Below are positions 9,961 to 22,847 of a stretch of DNA of 64,000 bases, one piece after another. Positions within the stretch are counted from its first letter, which is position 1, and the number at the start of each line of letters is the position of its first letter. Source of the stretch: Bromus sterilis. Lineage: Eukaryota > Streptophyta > Magnoliopsida > Poales > Poaceae. A model generated the notes under the pieces. The model saw only the letters and a list, made by a program, of their open reading frames with translations. It did not search any database and was not told the origin of the DNA. Both the position numbers and the translations under genes were made by a program. The stretch covers positions 174,734,001 to 174,798,000 of the forward strand of contig OX465598.1 in the NCBI GenBank assembly GCA_950022295.1. The letters run 5' to 3'.

Positions 9961-12327
9961 TGAGCAACGACCGAAAGTAACATAGCAGTACAAGGTTTGC
10001 TAGGAGGGGACATGGCTGTATCGGTTTGAAAGTGGCTATAAACATGTGGTAGGATCAAACATCGAACCTAACCTATACTAGAATGCAAACCGCTGGTTGA
10101 AATAGAATGGATCATAAGTAATGTATAGTCCTTGCCTGTTGATAAGTCGGGTTCCGAAGGTGTAGTTGATCGCAAGCTCGCATCGTCTCCGAGAGGTACC
10201 CGCGGGAGCACACAAGAAGTAAACACTGGAAAGCAATCAACGAGCAACCATCTATTACTACGAGGCAAACACGAGCAAGAGTCAACAAGAAGCAACACGA
10301 GACATCGCACCTACCGTCGAGAGCGGTTACTAACGATTTAAGTGGAGTACTCGTCACACACGACGAATACCGCACGTTTACGGTGGTTCAAGTTGCTTAG
10401 CTACAGGCGACCAAACAACGGTTATTAACATGGCAACTCAAGCAAGCATGGCATAGCACACAAACATGGCAAGAGGTGAAGCACAATGTAAACTATCTAT
10501 GCTAGTCAATTTAAGTGAGGCACAACCTAAACATGGCATATCACTAAGTGCCGCACGATGATTAAAGGATTTGGTACTGTTCTGCCCTAAACCATATTTT
10601 AGGTTGGTTAACAACAGCAAACAATAGCATAAACACAAAGTACACGATAAAATAATCAAGTTACATATAAAGAACACCCCAAACGGAGTTACGGTTAAAA
10701 AGATATAAGCAAGACAAGTTATGCAGACATGCTGTATAAACAGGGGTAAATCTATATGAAAAAGTGCAGAAACATGACGTAGCAATACATGGGATGAAAT
10801 TAGACATGATGCTTAACAAAATGCAATTGTAATCACTCAATTCCGATAAACGGTTGTGAAGCAATCGTTGACCGAAGTTGCAACAAAATAACAGCTTCAG
10901 CAATAGCAGCACAATAACAGGAAATAATTGCAATTAACGGCCTGATGCCCTGTTCAGCACACAATTACACAATCAAGATGAGATCAAATCCAAATGCTCA
11001 CAAAAGATGAATTAAAGTACATGCATTTCTGAGCAACTTTCGTTTTGGGGGCACGTTCAACGGAACTACGGTTTAACGGGAAATCTCAGTGCCAAATTGA
11101 ATCAGCAGCAGAAATAGCTCCAGACTTAGCAATTTTCACAGGCAGCAGAAAAAAAAGATAAGTAACAAAAGAAAAAAAAAACAGAGGCTCACCCAAATGG
11201 GCCAAGCCCATCTGGCTGCTGGAGTGGATCTGGCGCGGCTGGGCCGCTCGGGCAGGCTGGGCCGAAGGGAGGCGCCGACCCAGGCGATGGAGGAGCCCAG
11301 CCGGGCGCTGGGGCTGCGCGAGCTTCGTGCTCCTCCCGAGCGGGAGCGGCAGGCGGCGGCAGCTCTCCCGCCGGCAACGAGCGGCGCTAGGAGGGGACCA
11401 GGAGCGGCAGGGCGGATCCAGAGGAGGCCATGCAGGCGCGGCGACGAAGGACCCCAGGCGGCGGCGGCCCCGGCAAGCTGCGGCTCGGGCGGCGGACTCC
11501 GGGCCGGCCTCCATGGCACCCGCGGCTGCTTCCTCCGGTGGAGGGCCTGCGCAGAGGAGAAGGTGGGTGAGGCGAGGGGAGGAGGAGATGGAGGGAAAGG
11601 AGAAGGGAGAGGAGACGGGTGGCCGGCGGCTGGCTGCTGGCCGGAGTGGAGGTGGCCGGCGGTTGCCACGGGCATGGGCGGCTTGGTCAAGAGAGAGAGA
11701 GAGGAGAGCTGACGCGATCCGGGCCGTCGGATCTCCGGATCTGACGGTCCAGAACTCATTGGGAGAAATGCGAAAAATGGGCTAATGTGAGGGGGGTGGC
11801 TGCAACTTAGTTGTTAGGGAAACCCTAAAAATGGGTGGGAGTGTGGTGGTCTTTATATAGCATGGGTGGCTGGCAGTTTGCAAAAACATCCCCGGTTTTT
11901 GTCTCACGCGCACGGTGCTCACGTTTCTGACTGCCGGAGGTCCGCAGTACCTCCGATTCGGGTAAAACTTCGAACTGCGTGATCAGTGCGTCGAGCCGGA
12001 GGCGTTCACCTCACGCTGGAACCGTTCCGAAAACACTTTCCGGCGAGCTATAAAAATAACCCGTTTAATTAGTAAACGGGGTTTTTCGTTCCGTTGGCTG
12101 CGGCTGGTCACGTGCGGTTTTCGCGACAGTGATCGGCTGAAACCCGGTGTCGCAAAGGTCGAGTGTCAAGGTGGCAAGGGTCGGTCTCCGTCCGATACGG
12201 GATAAGAGGGTGAAAAATAATCGCCAATCAATAAATCGGGGATGCAAACACCGCAAACAAATCAGACAATCAAACAATTCACACCGAAAACAAAATTTTT
12301 ATTTTTTGTGAAAACTGGGCTGTTACA
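9961..12327 (-). mobile_element. LTR G, complete ends but no target-site duplication
   Basis: Read on the minus strand it starts TGTAACAGCCC (12327) and ends TTGCTCA (9961), so both TG...CA termini are present. The internal GC-rich leader (about 11190-11710) gives long shadow frames. Flanks are ggggc on the left and ccttt on the right, so there is no TSD. The left flank belongs to the A' LTR and the right flank to its integrase. This is best explained by recombination between two G copies inserted at different places in A'. Family not recognised. Confidence 0.75.
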
Positions 12328-12664
12328 CCTTTCCCGAGTACATGATGTATTCCATGTGTCAAAACTCAGGCGTTGCTTCAAGGACCCCATCCATGAAGTC
12401 GACCATGAAACGCTTGATCTCCAAGATGACCTTTTTTATCGAGAGTACCATGTTCGTATTCTCGATTCGGCAGAGCGTGTCACTCGTCGTCAGAAGATCA
12501 AGTTTCTCAAAGTGCAATGGTCACATAACTCCGAGAAAGAAGCAACATGGGAAAGAGAAGATCGCCTCCGTGCCGAGTACCCCACCTTCATCCCGACAAG
12601 TTCTGAATCTCGGGACGAGATTCTTTTGAGTGGGGGCGAGTTGTCACAACCCCAACTAGGGTAA
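12328..12664 (+). pseudogene. pol: A' integrase C-terminus with chromodomain-like end
   Basis: The frame reads LSRVHDVFHVSKLRRCF, then a block ending ATWEREDRLRAEYP. The IKFLKVQW plus ATWE pattern is the C-terminal chromodomain-like module of plant chromoviruses. It is closely matched by 60320-60639. The first half of the integrase is replaced by LTR G. The frame has no stop before the polypurine tract (tgagtgggggcgag, 12627-12640). It runs through the tract and ends TAA at 12662-12664, some 20 bases inside the 3' LTR. Confidence 0.85.
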
Positions 12665-15600
12665 GTGCTAGGGCTTGCTTGACCCTTTGCATCATGTGAA
12701 AAATTCAAAAAGAAATTCAAAAATGGGGAAAAGAAAAGCCCTAGAGAATTTAATTCAAAAGGCCAGCTAAAAATTGCTTCCATAAATTCCTCTGGTATTT
12801 TTGAAAAGTCTTATAAATATGCATGATCACATATAAATTGAAGTGGGTCCCACTGCACGCACCAAGATTTCTCAAAAATTCCAACCAGGGCTTGGAAATT
12901 AAATAAAACCCCAATTTGAATTGAAACTCAAATAGTTTGAATTTCAAAAATCTTTAAAACTTGGGAGTGGCTAGTTATATGCCATGTAAGTCCAAATTAA
13001 AATTTTGGGGATTTTATAAAATGCTTTGCTATTTTTTATTCAAAGAAAAACAAATAAACAGAAAATAAAACAGAGAAAAATAGAAAAGGAAAAGAGCCCA
13101 CTCAACTGGGCCCAGTGGCAAATTCGGCCCAGCCCAAAAGGGCACCCCCGTCTTCTTCCCAGGACAGCCAGGCAGGCAGGTCGCCGGCGGGCACCGCATG
13201 GCCGCCAGGCAGCTGCCTCGCTGCCCCCTTCAACTTATCCATAGCCGTGGAGGCCCTGGAGAGGCCCAAAACCACTTTCTCCTCCTCTGGCTCACTTTCC
13301 CCCTCTCCCTCTTGCGATTTCTTCGTCGACAGGGAACCCACCGGAGCACCACCGTGGAAAGCACATGGCCGACGAGCTCCTCAGCCGCCGCCACCTTGTC
13401 CAGCACGCGCAGCGCACTCGTCTCGTCCCCGAGCCGAAGATCGCGAGGCCGGAGGCACTGGAGCCTCCGATTTCTTCAACCTTCGCCTCGCCGGAGCCGC
13501 GGGAGCTTGCCGAGAAATATGTCGCCACCGAGCCATCCCCGCCGTAGCCGTCAGCGCAATGTACTCCGGGGTGAGCTCCCCATATTTTTCCCCCTATCCC
13601 CAGCCTCTCCTGTGCCTAGAACCCTCACGCCCGTCGAGCTTGTCTTTGGCTGCCGCACGGACGTCGTCGCCGACGTAGTCTCCCGCAGCGCAGGTGACCC
13701 CTCCTACACCAATCGACGCGGGCGAGCACAAAGAGTCACCTGGTGCCATTCGTTGGCCAAATGGAGCCATGCTCCGCCGTTCCGTGCGGGCGCCGCCGCG
13801 CAGAGTGGTCGTCGCCGGCGAGCGATGACGTGGCCCCGGTCATTAGGACCTAAACCACCCCCTAATTAACCCTTTGGGTCACAGACAGGTGGGCCCCCGA
13901 GTCTAATTTAATCCAGGGTTTAAATTAAACCGGGGGTTAACCCCCTGAGCCACTGACAGGGCTGGCCCATGGGTCAGACCCACCCCCCCCCCCCCCCCCA
14001 CGTCATGCTGATGGCAGCATGACGCAATAATCCCTTTTTCAAATTTAAAATAATTCAGAAAAATCCAGAAAAGGATATAAACTTTGAAAAATCATAGAAT
14101 ATTCATTTTAACTCCAAATTAAACATATAATATATGAAAAATTATCAGAAAAAAATGCAAGGATTCAGAATATGCAACTTGTTTCTATGTTTAACCATTT
14201 TAAAATGGGTGAGCAGTAGCAAACATGCATATGGCATAATTTGAATTTGAATTTGAAATTCATTGCAATACACTTCAATAAAATGGAATGTACCACAAAC
14301 CAGTACCCTATACCTCATGTCACAACATTAACATGTGCTTGAGCATAGTACTTTATTTTTGCCCCCCTTTTTTGATGATTTCTTCGGTAACAGTGTTTCC
14401 AAGATGGAGGTCACCCTCGAAGAAGAAGAAAGTTAGACCCGTCTATCATCAGCAAGGCAAGCAAGCCCCATTGATCAAGTCTATAAAATCCCACTTCCCT
14501 CTCAGTCTCGCTTATCCATGTTTAGGAGATCACCTTTTTATCGATTCTACCGCATAGTTGAACCCATATCCGATGCATGACCTATCATCTTGTCACAATA
14601 GTAAGAAAACCACAATCCTAGCTGACATAGGAGTTGATTAATATCATGTGGCCCCTGCAACTGTTACAACTTATTGCATGCCTAGAGTTCACAATGAGGT
14701 TACTTTTATCTGTGAGGCGGGATGGTAGTGAACATGGTGTTGATGAAGGTGAAACTGTGTTGGTGAATCCACCCTAATACAAGGTGAACGATGAGAGGGT
14801 GTGTAGGAGTACACAGTGGGTTGTCTCGTTGAACACCGCCTTAATCCCGAGTTCTTCTGTGGTGATCCAAGACGAAGAGTACTACCACATGTTGGGCACA
14901 TGGACCCCCGCTCAACCTACTAACTCACCCTAGTTCAAGTCCAGGAGTCACTAGTTCGTGCTTTCCATTTGGCATATGAATAGAAAAAGAATGAATGAAA
15001 GTTTGCATCATTTAGATATGGGGGTGGACCTGTGAGACAGTAAAACCATCTGCTAAGGTGGCATCTCGGTCGCCTACATCGTCTTAGTCCGTATCGTTGA
15101 CCCGGCCGGACACTTGAGCGGTGTGCAACTCAGATGGTTGATTCCTGGATTAGAATTGGATGTGAGGTAAAAGTTGTGGAAATTATCCAAGCCGACACCC
15201 GCTTGAAGGGTGACGAGATCCAAGCGGTAACTGATAGTTTCATGTGTGTAGCAGTACACCCCTGCAGGGTTAACAAAACTATTCGAATAGCCGCGTCCGC
15301 GGTAAGGGACTACTTGGAAAGTTGTGCTTGATTATTAGACAATTTGAATGGATACTTCTAAAACTCGCAAGATAAGCGTGAGTGCTATGGCATGCTTCCT
15401 CGTGGGGAAGTCGAGGAAGTATCCATAGTGGTGTATTGGTTGGAGACTTGGTAGTGGACTCGTGTACGCTTCTTACCTCAAGTCTGGTACTCGTAGTACA
15501 ACACTAGCCAAGTCAAAGCTGGCACTTTTGCATGTTGAAACCCCACCTCCCTTTACCTTGAAACTTGAGCATGAGTAGTATAGTTCTGATGTAAATCTTG

Positions 15601-16418
15601 CTGAGTACGACTTTGTACTCACGTTTTCTTATTCTATGTTATAGATGAGAACCCACCCCCCGATGGACTCAACTTCCTAAAGCTCGACGTTGACTAAGCT
15701 AGTATAGTTCCAGACAACAGTCTGGTCCCTCGTGGAAGGGCATGTATGTTGAATAAGGCTTCTCTAAGCCATTTGTTAAACTTTTCTGTACTCTGACCTA
15801 ATTTGCTTCCGTTGTATGATGTAAGGTTGATCACAGACATGTGATCTTTGTATGCTCTACGTGTAAGTCAATAAAGATATACTTTGTAGAGTTCATGCAA
15901 TGTGTACCTACTGTTTACACTAAACATGTATGTTGCGTGTATGTTTATAGAATGCATGTCTTAGTGTGGGGTTCGATAGCTTAGTTGTGTTCTTGTCGGT
16001 GGTCTTTTATACACCAAGTGGCCCTTATATGTGCGCAGCTTGGGGCATCGCGATGCGATTGCTCGTGAATCTGCCATGTAGCACACTTTTTTGTATGATC
16101 AAGCCCGCCCGAGACCGCGACTAAGTGATCGGGCTGGAGTCTGTTTATGTAAGTGTTATAATTCAATCGATAATATGGTTGAGGCGACTTCTCTATGAGT
16201 ATGGGATTTCACCACCCATAATCATTTAGGCTTGTGAGCGGGCGATGAGGACCCATCTCAATTGATCATCCGGCTGGATGGGATGCCCCTCACGTTCGAT
16301 GCTTTCCGAGAGTGTTCTGTACTTGGCCTTGTCTGCTTAGACAAGTGGGTACGGCTCTCGGCTCTCCATATGATTGTGTTGTAACAGGAATTACATACGC
16401 ATATTCTGGTTCCCGACA
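12642..16418 (+). repeat. 3' LTR of A'
   Basis: Starts TGTCACAACCCC directly after the polypurine tract and ends ggttcccgaca before TSD gccgc. Its length is 3777 bases. The distal end reads gtaacaggaattacatacg, unlike the gtagcgagtcttgcatacg of the 48524 and 60640 copies, so A' is a distinct subfamily. Confidence 0.9.
13983..13999. repeat. 17-base cytosine run
   Basis: An uninterrupted run of 17 C inside the 3' LTR of A', where related LTRs have short mixed C-rich tracts (for example near 61491). Likely slippage; the run length is uncertain in any sequencing method. Confidence 0.8.
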
Positions 16419-17020
16419 GCCGCATACTAGCCCGTTTTCTTTCTCGACTTGTCTGTTGGACTGCGGGTGCGCGACTGATGTGTAGTTGATGTTGATGCCC
16501 AGTTCCTGGCAAAAATTTTCGAATTGTGATGCTGTGAAGTTTGTACCATTGTATGTGATGATGTTGTGCGGTACACCGAACCGAAAGATGATTGACCTGA
16601 TGAAGTTGACAGCCGTGAGGGTTGTCGAGCTGGTGATTGGCACCGCTTCGGTCCACTTGGTGAACTTGTCGACTGCTACTAGGAGATGTGTTCGACCGCA
16701 TTTTGAAGATTTCTGGAGTGGACCAGCCATATCAAGTCCCCATGTTGCGAAGGGCTAGGATGGTGGTATGGTTTTGAGTTCTAACACTGGTGTGTGGGGC
16801 CTGCTGACAAATTTATGGCAGGTGATGCAGTGTCGCACGATGTCTTTTGTGTTGCGCATCGCATTTGGCCAGTAAAATCCTGCTCGGAAAGCTTTAGCCA
16901 CTAGAGTGTGGCTTCTCGCGTGGTGTCCAGAAACTCCTTCGGGGATCTCGAGTAGTAGTACATTGTCGTCTTCTTCCTCGATGCACTTTTGGAGTACTTG
17001 AGAAATGTTGCGCTTGTAGA
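16419..17020 (-). pseudogene. pol: element F integrase, zinc-binding and catalytic domains (relic)
   Basis: On the minus strand, an HHCC zinc-binding segment (HHARSHTLVAKAFRAG, then HCITCHKF) leads into the catalytic core. The core has HLLVAVDKFTKWTEA (first Asp), RFGVPHNIITYNGTNF and HPQSNRQVEKENGL (Glu). The second catalytic Asp, normally in ITDNG, is Tyr here, so the enzyme would be dead even if intact. A stop near 16756 interrupts the zinc-binding to core linker. The frame continues on the other side of A' at 8875. Confidence 0.88.
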
Positions 17021-17411
17021 GCTATCCATTGATTATGGTGAATGCCTTGGATCGTCGGGTGATGCGCCGAGATTCCGTGACGTCTTGCGACAGGGTGTCG
17101 TGTATCAGATATCTGAAGCAAGGTCTTGTCGAGGCCGGGCCCTCGGGTACCGCCGGCTCTACCTCCTCGTTTGCGTTGTTGCCTTCTTCGTCAACGACTG
17201 GGTTTGCTATTGCTACTTGTGCCAGTTCGTTTACGTCGACGACTTCTGCGGTCACTGCTGGCGTGAGTGCTCTGGTTTTGATTGATATCTAGCTGATACT
17301 TTCGAGGAAAACGCCCGCGGGGACTGGCCCTCGGGTTGATCCGATGATTGCAAGCTCGTCTGCTTTTGTGTTATTTTCCTTGGTGATGTAGTTGAGCTCG
17401 CACCCGTCGAA

Positions 17412-17909
17412 CTATCCTTCTAGAGTGTGGTAGAGCTTCTGATATGCCAACATGTTATCTGCGACTTCTTTGCAGTCTCTCATTGCTTGATGGACGACGA
17501 GGTTGGAGTCGCCGTAGATTACAAGGCAAGTGGTTCCACAAGCTTTTGCCTTGCACATGCCATGGAGGAGTGTCTCATATTCTGTTTCGTTTTTTGACGC
17601 CTTTTTGAAGTTGATGTGGAGCACGTATCTGAGCTTGTCTCCTTTGGGTGATATTAACACGATGCTTGCTCCAGCTCCTTGGTGCCTTTTCGATCCGTCG
17701 AAGAACATCTTCCATGAATTGGCGAGGTCCGGAGGGTCGGGTGTTTGTACCTCCATCCACTCGACCAAGAAATCTGGGAGAACATGTGCTTTGATAGTCG
17801 TTGGGTGCCTAAACTGCAAATCGTGAGGGCTGAGTTCGATGTTCCACTCAGCGACTCGACCCTTTTCTCCTCGGTCTTTGAGGATGTCCGAGTTTTGTGC
17901 GCTGCTCAC
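17412..17909 (-). pseudogene. pol: element F RNase H domain
   Basis: A 165-codon minus-strand frame with MFFDGSKRHQGAGASIVLI (first Asp), ETEYETLLHGM (Glu) and LVIYGDSNLVVHQ (Asp). These are the three acidic residues of the RNase H fold, degrading the RNA strand of the RNA-DNA hybrid. The preceding segment (LPDFLVEWMEVQ) is the connector typical of Tat-type elements, some of which carry an additional RNase H. Frames on both sides are broken. The stretch 17021-17411 is linker with weak coding signal. Confidence 0.85.
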
Positions 17910-18445
17910 TACCGTAATTGGGTGCTCCTCAAAGTATTACTTTTTGTGATGTCATGACTATGGCGTACACGAGCTTCTGATAGTGTGGGTAACTCTGTTG
18001 AGATTTTGTGAGAACCTCACTGAGGTAGTAGATTATCCTTTGGATGCCTTGCATTTTTCCTTCTTCCATGCGCTCGACAACGAGTGTCGTGCTGACTACG
18101 CTGCTCCGCGCTGCTATGTAGAGGTACAGGGGTTCTCATTCCTGTGGCACTGCCAGGATGGGTGGAGTCGAGAAAGATTCTTTAAGTCCGCGAAACGGCT
18201 GCTGATAGGGGTACAGGGGTTCTCATTTGAACTTTCCTCCTTTCCTGAGTAGTTGGTAAAATGGTGGTGTCCTTTCTCCTAGTCTGCTGATGAAACGGCT
18301 CAAGGCTGTGAGTCTTCCAGTGAGCTGTTGTACGCCTTTTATGTTGACTCGTTCTTGCATCCTGGCAAGTGCTTGGAATTTCTCTGGATTGGCTTCGACT
18401 CCTCGGGCAGAGTCCATGTACCCGAGAAGTTTTCCGGCTGGGATG
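17910..18445 (-). pseudogene. pol: element F reverse transcriptase, C-terminal part
   Basis: On the minus strand from 18445: PAGKLLGYMDSARGVEANPE, then GVQQLTGRLTALSRFISRLG and FYQLLRKGGKF. These are the thumb and connection motifs of Ty3/gypsy RT. The remainder toward 17910 is frameshifted and includes a partial local duplication (ggggttctcatt at about 18129 and 18213). The right edge is the start of element B (TSD ggatg, 18441-18445). The missing upstream half continues at 33305. Confidence 0.85.
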
Positions 18446-20119
18446 TGATACACGAGATAATACTCGCCCCTCGTTGGTTACACCAAGTGGAAGGTGAGAT
18501 GTAGCGTAGCGACAAATTTCCCTTAGCGAAGATGCTAAGGTTTTAGATTGTCTCCCGTAGGACTCCAAGATCGACAAGTAGGTGGTGAAGTGAACAATTG
18601 CGCCGTTTAAAACCTAGGGTGCTAACTTCACCTGGACCTGCACACACAACAGATAGCTTTGCTCCCAACGAGTACAGAGGAGTTTTGTCAATTCGTCCGG
18701 CCTTGTTGTTTACAAAGGATAAAACGCACGGGATAATAATGATAGTGATAGCTACGGAAAAGTAAATACTGAAAGTAAATTGAAGGTGTAAACAATATTG
18801 GAAATATGGACCGGGTTCCTATGATGTTCACTAGTGATGTCTCTCTCCCAAAAGACGGTAAAATAGCCATGCGAGGTAAAAAAATTACAGCTGGGCAATT
18901 GACAGGATTATGTGTGCAAACCAATGCTAATTATGCTATAAAGAAAGGAAGAGGCTCAAAAGGATGGGCGGTACACCAAGACAAGTAGACCGAAATCCAT
19001 CTGCATCTACCTACTAATCATCCACCTTGAGATATCTATCCAGAACATCTCGCTGGTATTAAGTTGCGAATCCCACCTAAAGTGTAAACTCAAAGCAACA
19101 AACAACTGCATTAAAGAACTTTGCGTAAAGTTAACAATCCTTGCACCCGCAAGTACAAGCACCGTTGTTTTCCCCCTTGTGGCAACATTACATCCCCTAG
19201 ACTCATGTTTCTGTCACTCAAGCTAGTCATCGGGGGCATGAACCCACAATCATGCATAACGCTCCCTCTTGGATTCACTTCCTACTACTTGGCAAAAGCA
19301 ATAAACAGCAACGGAGAACATGCAAGAATTACTCAAGCACATAAATATAAAAGAAGAGAATCAAATATATAACTGAATCACAATCTGAACATAATCTCAT
19401 AATCCATCGGATCCCAGCAAACTCAGCATAGCAACAGCAGAAAGATTACATAAGTGCCTTGATCATGTAGGGCAGCTCACGAGGTCTAATCCATGAAGAA
19501 CAAAGAGTGGAGGAGAACATCACATAGCTACTGATCATAGACCCATGGTCCAAGGTGGACTACTCAAGGTTCATCCGAGAAGCATCCATGGTGATGGAGA
19601 AGCTCCTGGAGGTGATTCCTCCCTCCGGCAGGGTGCCGGGAAGAGGTCTTCTGGTGCTCCCGATCTTGGAAGCGCGGTGGTGGCGGAACAGAGGAGAGAT
19701 CGTGAAAAGGGTTCCGTCCCCGAGGTTTTCTCGTCACGGGGAATAAATAGGCGAAAGGGGGAAGCCAGAGGTGGGACAAGGGCTCCAGGCGCCCCCCTGG
19801 CGCAGCCAGGGGTGGGGCCGCGCCCTCTGGCTGCATGGGCCCCCGTGACCCCCCTCGGCTCCCACTTTGGCTCTTCTGGAAGGTTCCCGTACGCTGATTT
19901 TTCCTATATTTTTCCATGAATTGTTCTGGCACTTTAAATAAGGGGGAAACCTGAAATAGAAAAACAGCAGAAAACAGGAACTGGCACTAGGGTGCACTGA
20001 GTTAATAGGTTAGTACAAATATGATCAAAAGTGTATGGAAGTTCATCAATATCATAGAAATATCACACAACAGAGGCATGGAGCAAGCAGAAATTATAGA
20101 TACGTTTTTGGACGTATCC
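18446..20119 (-). repeat. 3' LTR of element B
   Basis: Left end tgatacacgag, right end gtatcc (the terminal TA-TCA has one change). It is homologous along its length to 31657-33299, 40248-41704 (partly) and, inverted, to 1345-2902. The adjacent internal bases 20120 onward read acatccccaagctt, as beside the C 3' LTR at 41705. Confidence 0.9.
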
Positions 20120-20301
20120 ACATCCCCAAGCTTAATTCCTGCTCGTCCTCGAGTAGGTAAATGATAACAATCATTATTTCTGTGGTGACATGCTAACAAC
20201 CATATAAGAACTTTTAAAGTAAAGCAATCAAGGCATGTAATTCAATTCAAGTCATAACAGGCAAGAGTTTATTTTTGGCATTGAAACAAGCAATATAAGA
20301 A
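20120..20301 (-). other. 3'-most internal sequence of element B
   Basis: Non-coding sequence matching 41705-41889 of element C (aattcctgctcgtcctcgag, gtggtgacatg, gcaagagttta). The match ends abruptly at 20301, where E begins. In C the region continues for another 1.8 kb before the hairpin repeats; that part is absent from B. Confidence 0.8.
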
Positions 20302-22847
20302 CATAACTTTGAAATTCAATAACTTTTAAACCGTAACTCGGATTCAGAAACTTTATACATGAAAATTGATCAGAAAAATATAACGAATACGAATACGCTA
20401 TCCGTATGTCTATTACACCCCCCTAACACAACGAACATCGAACCGTCCCCCTCCGGACCGACTGTTCGATAAATGGTCCGGTACTGTTAGAGTGACCGGA
20501 TGAATTTATTCCGAACACGAATGTTTATCGGAATAGATCAACTAGCACGGATACACCCCCTTATGTTTGTACGGTACCCACGACACCTCCGGCATGATCC
20601 TTCCCCCTCCGGACACCCTGTCCGGTAATCATCCGGAACCGGTAGCTCATCCTCAGATGAATTTCCGTTCCGAACAATGTACATTGCACTACGTTAGAAT
20701 ACCGTTAACTTTTCGTCTGTCATGTCATGCATCTGTTTGTATATGCTTGCTGTGTATTTACTGTTTTTCTTCCCCCCCCTTAATCTCCGGTAGACCCCGC
20801 TGCTGCCGTCGACTACACCGCTGCTGAGTACGACTACTTCGTCGACGACCCTACTACTACCGTCGAGCTTCCAGGCAAGCAGAGCCATTCTCTTCCCCAG
20901 ATATCGCCTAACTTTCCGTACATTTCTTGCACTAGGCATTGTTACTGCTGCTGCTACGTTGCTTACCTATTCAATTGCATAACCTGTTCTTTGTCGCCCC
21001 TTGATGTGCCTTCCTTTATCCTATGCTGCCTATTATTATTAATATGCATTATTCAGCAGTGAGCCCTGCGCATTGTTAGCTAGGATTAGGTAGAGGGCCG
21101 TGATCACTCAGGGGAGTGAACGCGGATACAAATATTATAACTGCACAGGTACGGTACAATGCAGACACCGTCTAAGGCCCCTATCTGGGTTATGCCTAGT
21201 CACCTCAAGTGTGAGCTATCAAGGAGTAATCCTTGTACTCCACTCGAGGCTGACTTTGTCTTACCGCCATAGGGTCCTGAACGGCGATTGTCCTTCAGGT
21301 AAGAAGTCAGGCGACCCAACGGTGCCCGCGAGAGGTATTGCGACGGGACAACAGGGAGGGTATGACTAGTGTACCGGTGTGCTTGGCCCCTGATCGTTGG
21401 CCGCGAGAGTTACCAAAACCACGAAAGTCGAGCTCCTCCAGGAGCACACGCGAGACAAGGTAAGGAGACGGTTCACCTTGTTGGTAACCGCAGTGACTTG
21501 GTGGGACGACGGGGCAGCCATCGATGTACTGGTGGTCCTGGCTACTTTCGTTGTCCGCGGGTCGGTTAAGTCGAGGCAACGATAACGGTTGTCACGCAGG
21601 TTAATTAAAATGCTAAATGGTTTAGTGAATTTCTTGAGTTGGCTATATGCCATGTACGCACTACCTACCCGTGGGAATTACGAGTTATGGGCTCCTCTGC
21701 TTCTTAGTGTCGTCCGAGGACTCTTCAGACGTCAGCAGTACTGCGGGCTGATTGCCGGGAAGTGGTGTTGTCTTATTTGCTCGCGCGGTGATGTCTTATT
21801 TGGTTTTGCTTCAACTTCACCGGCCAGTCACGCACCGTGCAGGAGTACGTTCGGGTTGGGGTCCAAGGCTCGGCGTACTTAGGATTTAGACCGGCGGATG
21901 ACCTCTCTGTTGAGTTTGAAAGATGGGCTATGAAGTGTCGGATAGCCTTGGTGGAGCGTTCCCTAAGAACGTTCCCGCCACCCTGGAGATCCGTGCGTGT
22001 AGCGTAACACAAGTGCACCTCTGCAGGGAAGAATAATCTATTCGAATAGCCGTGTCCACGGTAACAGGACGCTTTATGCTGAAGCTGGATCTTACCACTA
22101 CAAACTATTATTATTAAACTGTATGGTTCCGGGTTTTCTTCCTCACGGGGATGTCGAGGAGGTGAACTCGGAGGCATTGTTAATTATTACAACTTATTAT
22201 TATACAATGCTGCAGCAACTTCTGCTGCATTGTTACTTTATGCTTTATATGAACTGTTGGCTGATTCTTCCCTCATGCTGCAAGACATCGTCGGAAGATG
22301 CTAGTCTTCGTTAGTCCTAGCTTCTTACCCTTGCTCTGGATTTCTGTCTTTCAGTCCACTATATACAGCCTCTTCTTTCCGTTGATACAATACATAATGC
22401 TTAGTAGCGGACGTAAGACTCGCGGGTGTACTAGATACTCACCTGCTTTATTTCCTTTACTGTTTTGCCTGATCGGCCGTTGCAGCCGACGTTGGAGCCC
22501 AGGAGCAGGAGTACCCCGGAGGTGCCTACTACGACGTCGAGTTCCCCGTTGACCAGGAGTAGTTCGGTGGATCCCAGGCAGGAGGCCTCGCCTTTTCGAT
22601 CTGTATCTCTGATGTGATTTGTGCTAGCCTTCTTAAGGCAAAACTTGACTAACTATGTCTGTACTCAGATATTATGGCTTGTATGACTTATGTATTCGGG
22701 TCCGCGTGACCCCCTCTATTTTAACATATTTGTTTATCCTTTTGTGTTTAGTGTTGTGCTGTGATATTATCACCGTGGCACCCTAATCTCAGTTGTGTAC
22801 CCTGTGTGTATGATTACTGTACACGGTCTGATTTTGGGGGCGTCACA
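20302..22847 (+). mobile_element. LTR fragment E, 5' truncated
   Basis: The right end has a clear LTR terminus (gggggcgtcaca at 22836-22847). The interior has the GC-poor, alternating character of a long grass LTR, with short acidic shadow frames such as those near 20830 and 22490. The left end starts mid-LTR at 20302 against element B sequence, so about the first part of the LTR is missing. No TSD can be assessed. I cannot assign a family. No coding region is convincing. Confidence 0.55.

Larger units (their letters stand above)
8876..16418 (+). mobile_element. Tekay-like chromovirus A' (5' LTR and most internal sequence deleted)
   Basis: A plus-strand element starting TGTCACAGCCCC and ending ttcccgaca, bounded by the perfect TSD gccgc in F's integrase. 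From left to right it contains the first 1.1 kb of its 5' LTR, a foreign LTR G (9961-12327), the last 100 or so codons of its integrase, and a complete 3' LTR (12642-16418). Gag, protease, RT, RNase H and most of the integrase are gone. The perfect outer TSD shows the element inserted whole and lost its centre afterwards. Confidence 0.9.

Noticed and set aside
11086..11785. long overlapping Ala/Pro/Arg-rich frames on both strands
   Set aside because: GC-rich leader of LTR G; low-complexity, no motif, inside LTR boundaries.
16290..16418. extension of the F integrase frame past its end
   Set aside because: The last 43 codons come from the A' LTR across the TSD, not from integrase.
20830..22560. 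short acidic peptides (Tyr/Asp-rich near 20830 and 22490) as a possible gene
   Set aside because: Only 20-30 codons between stops inside LTR E; these motifs recur in long grass LTRs and have no start or extension.
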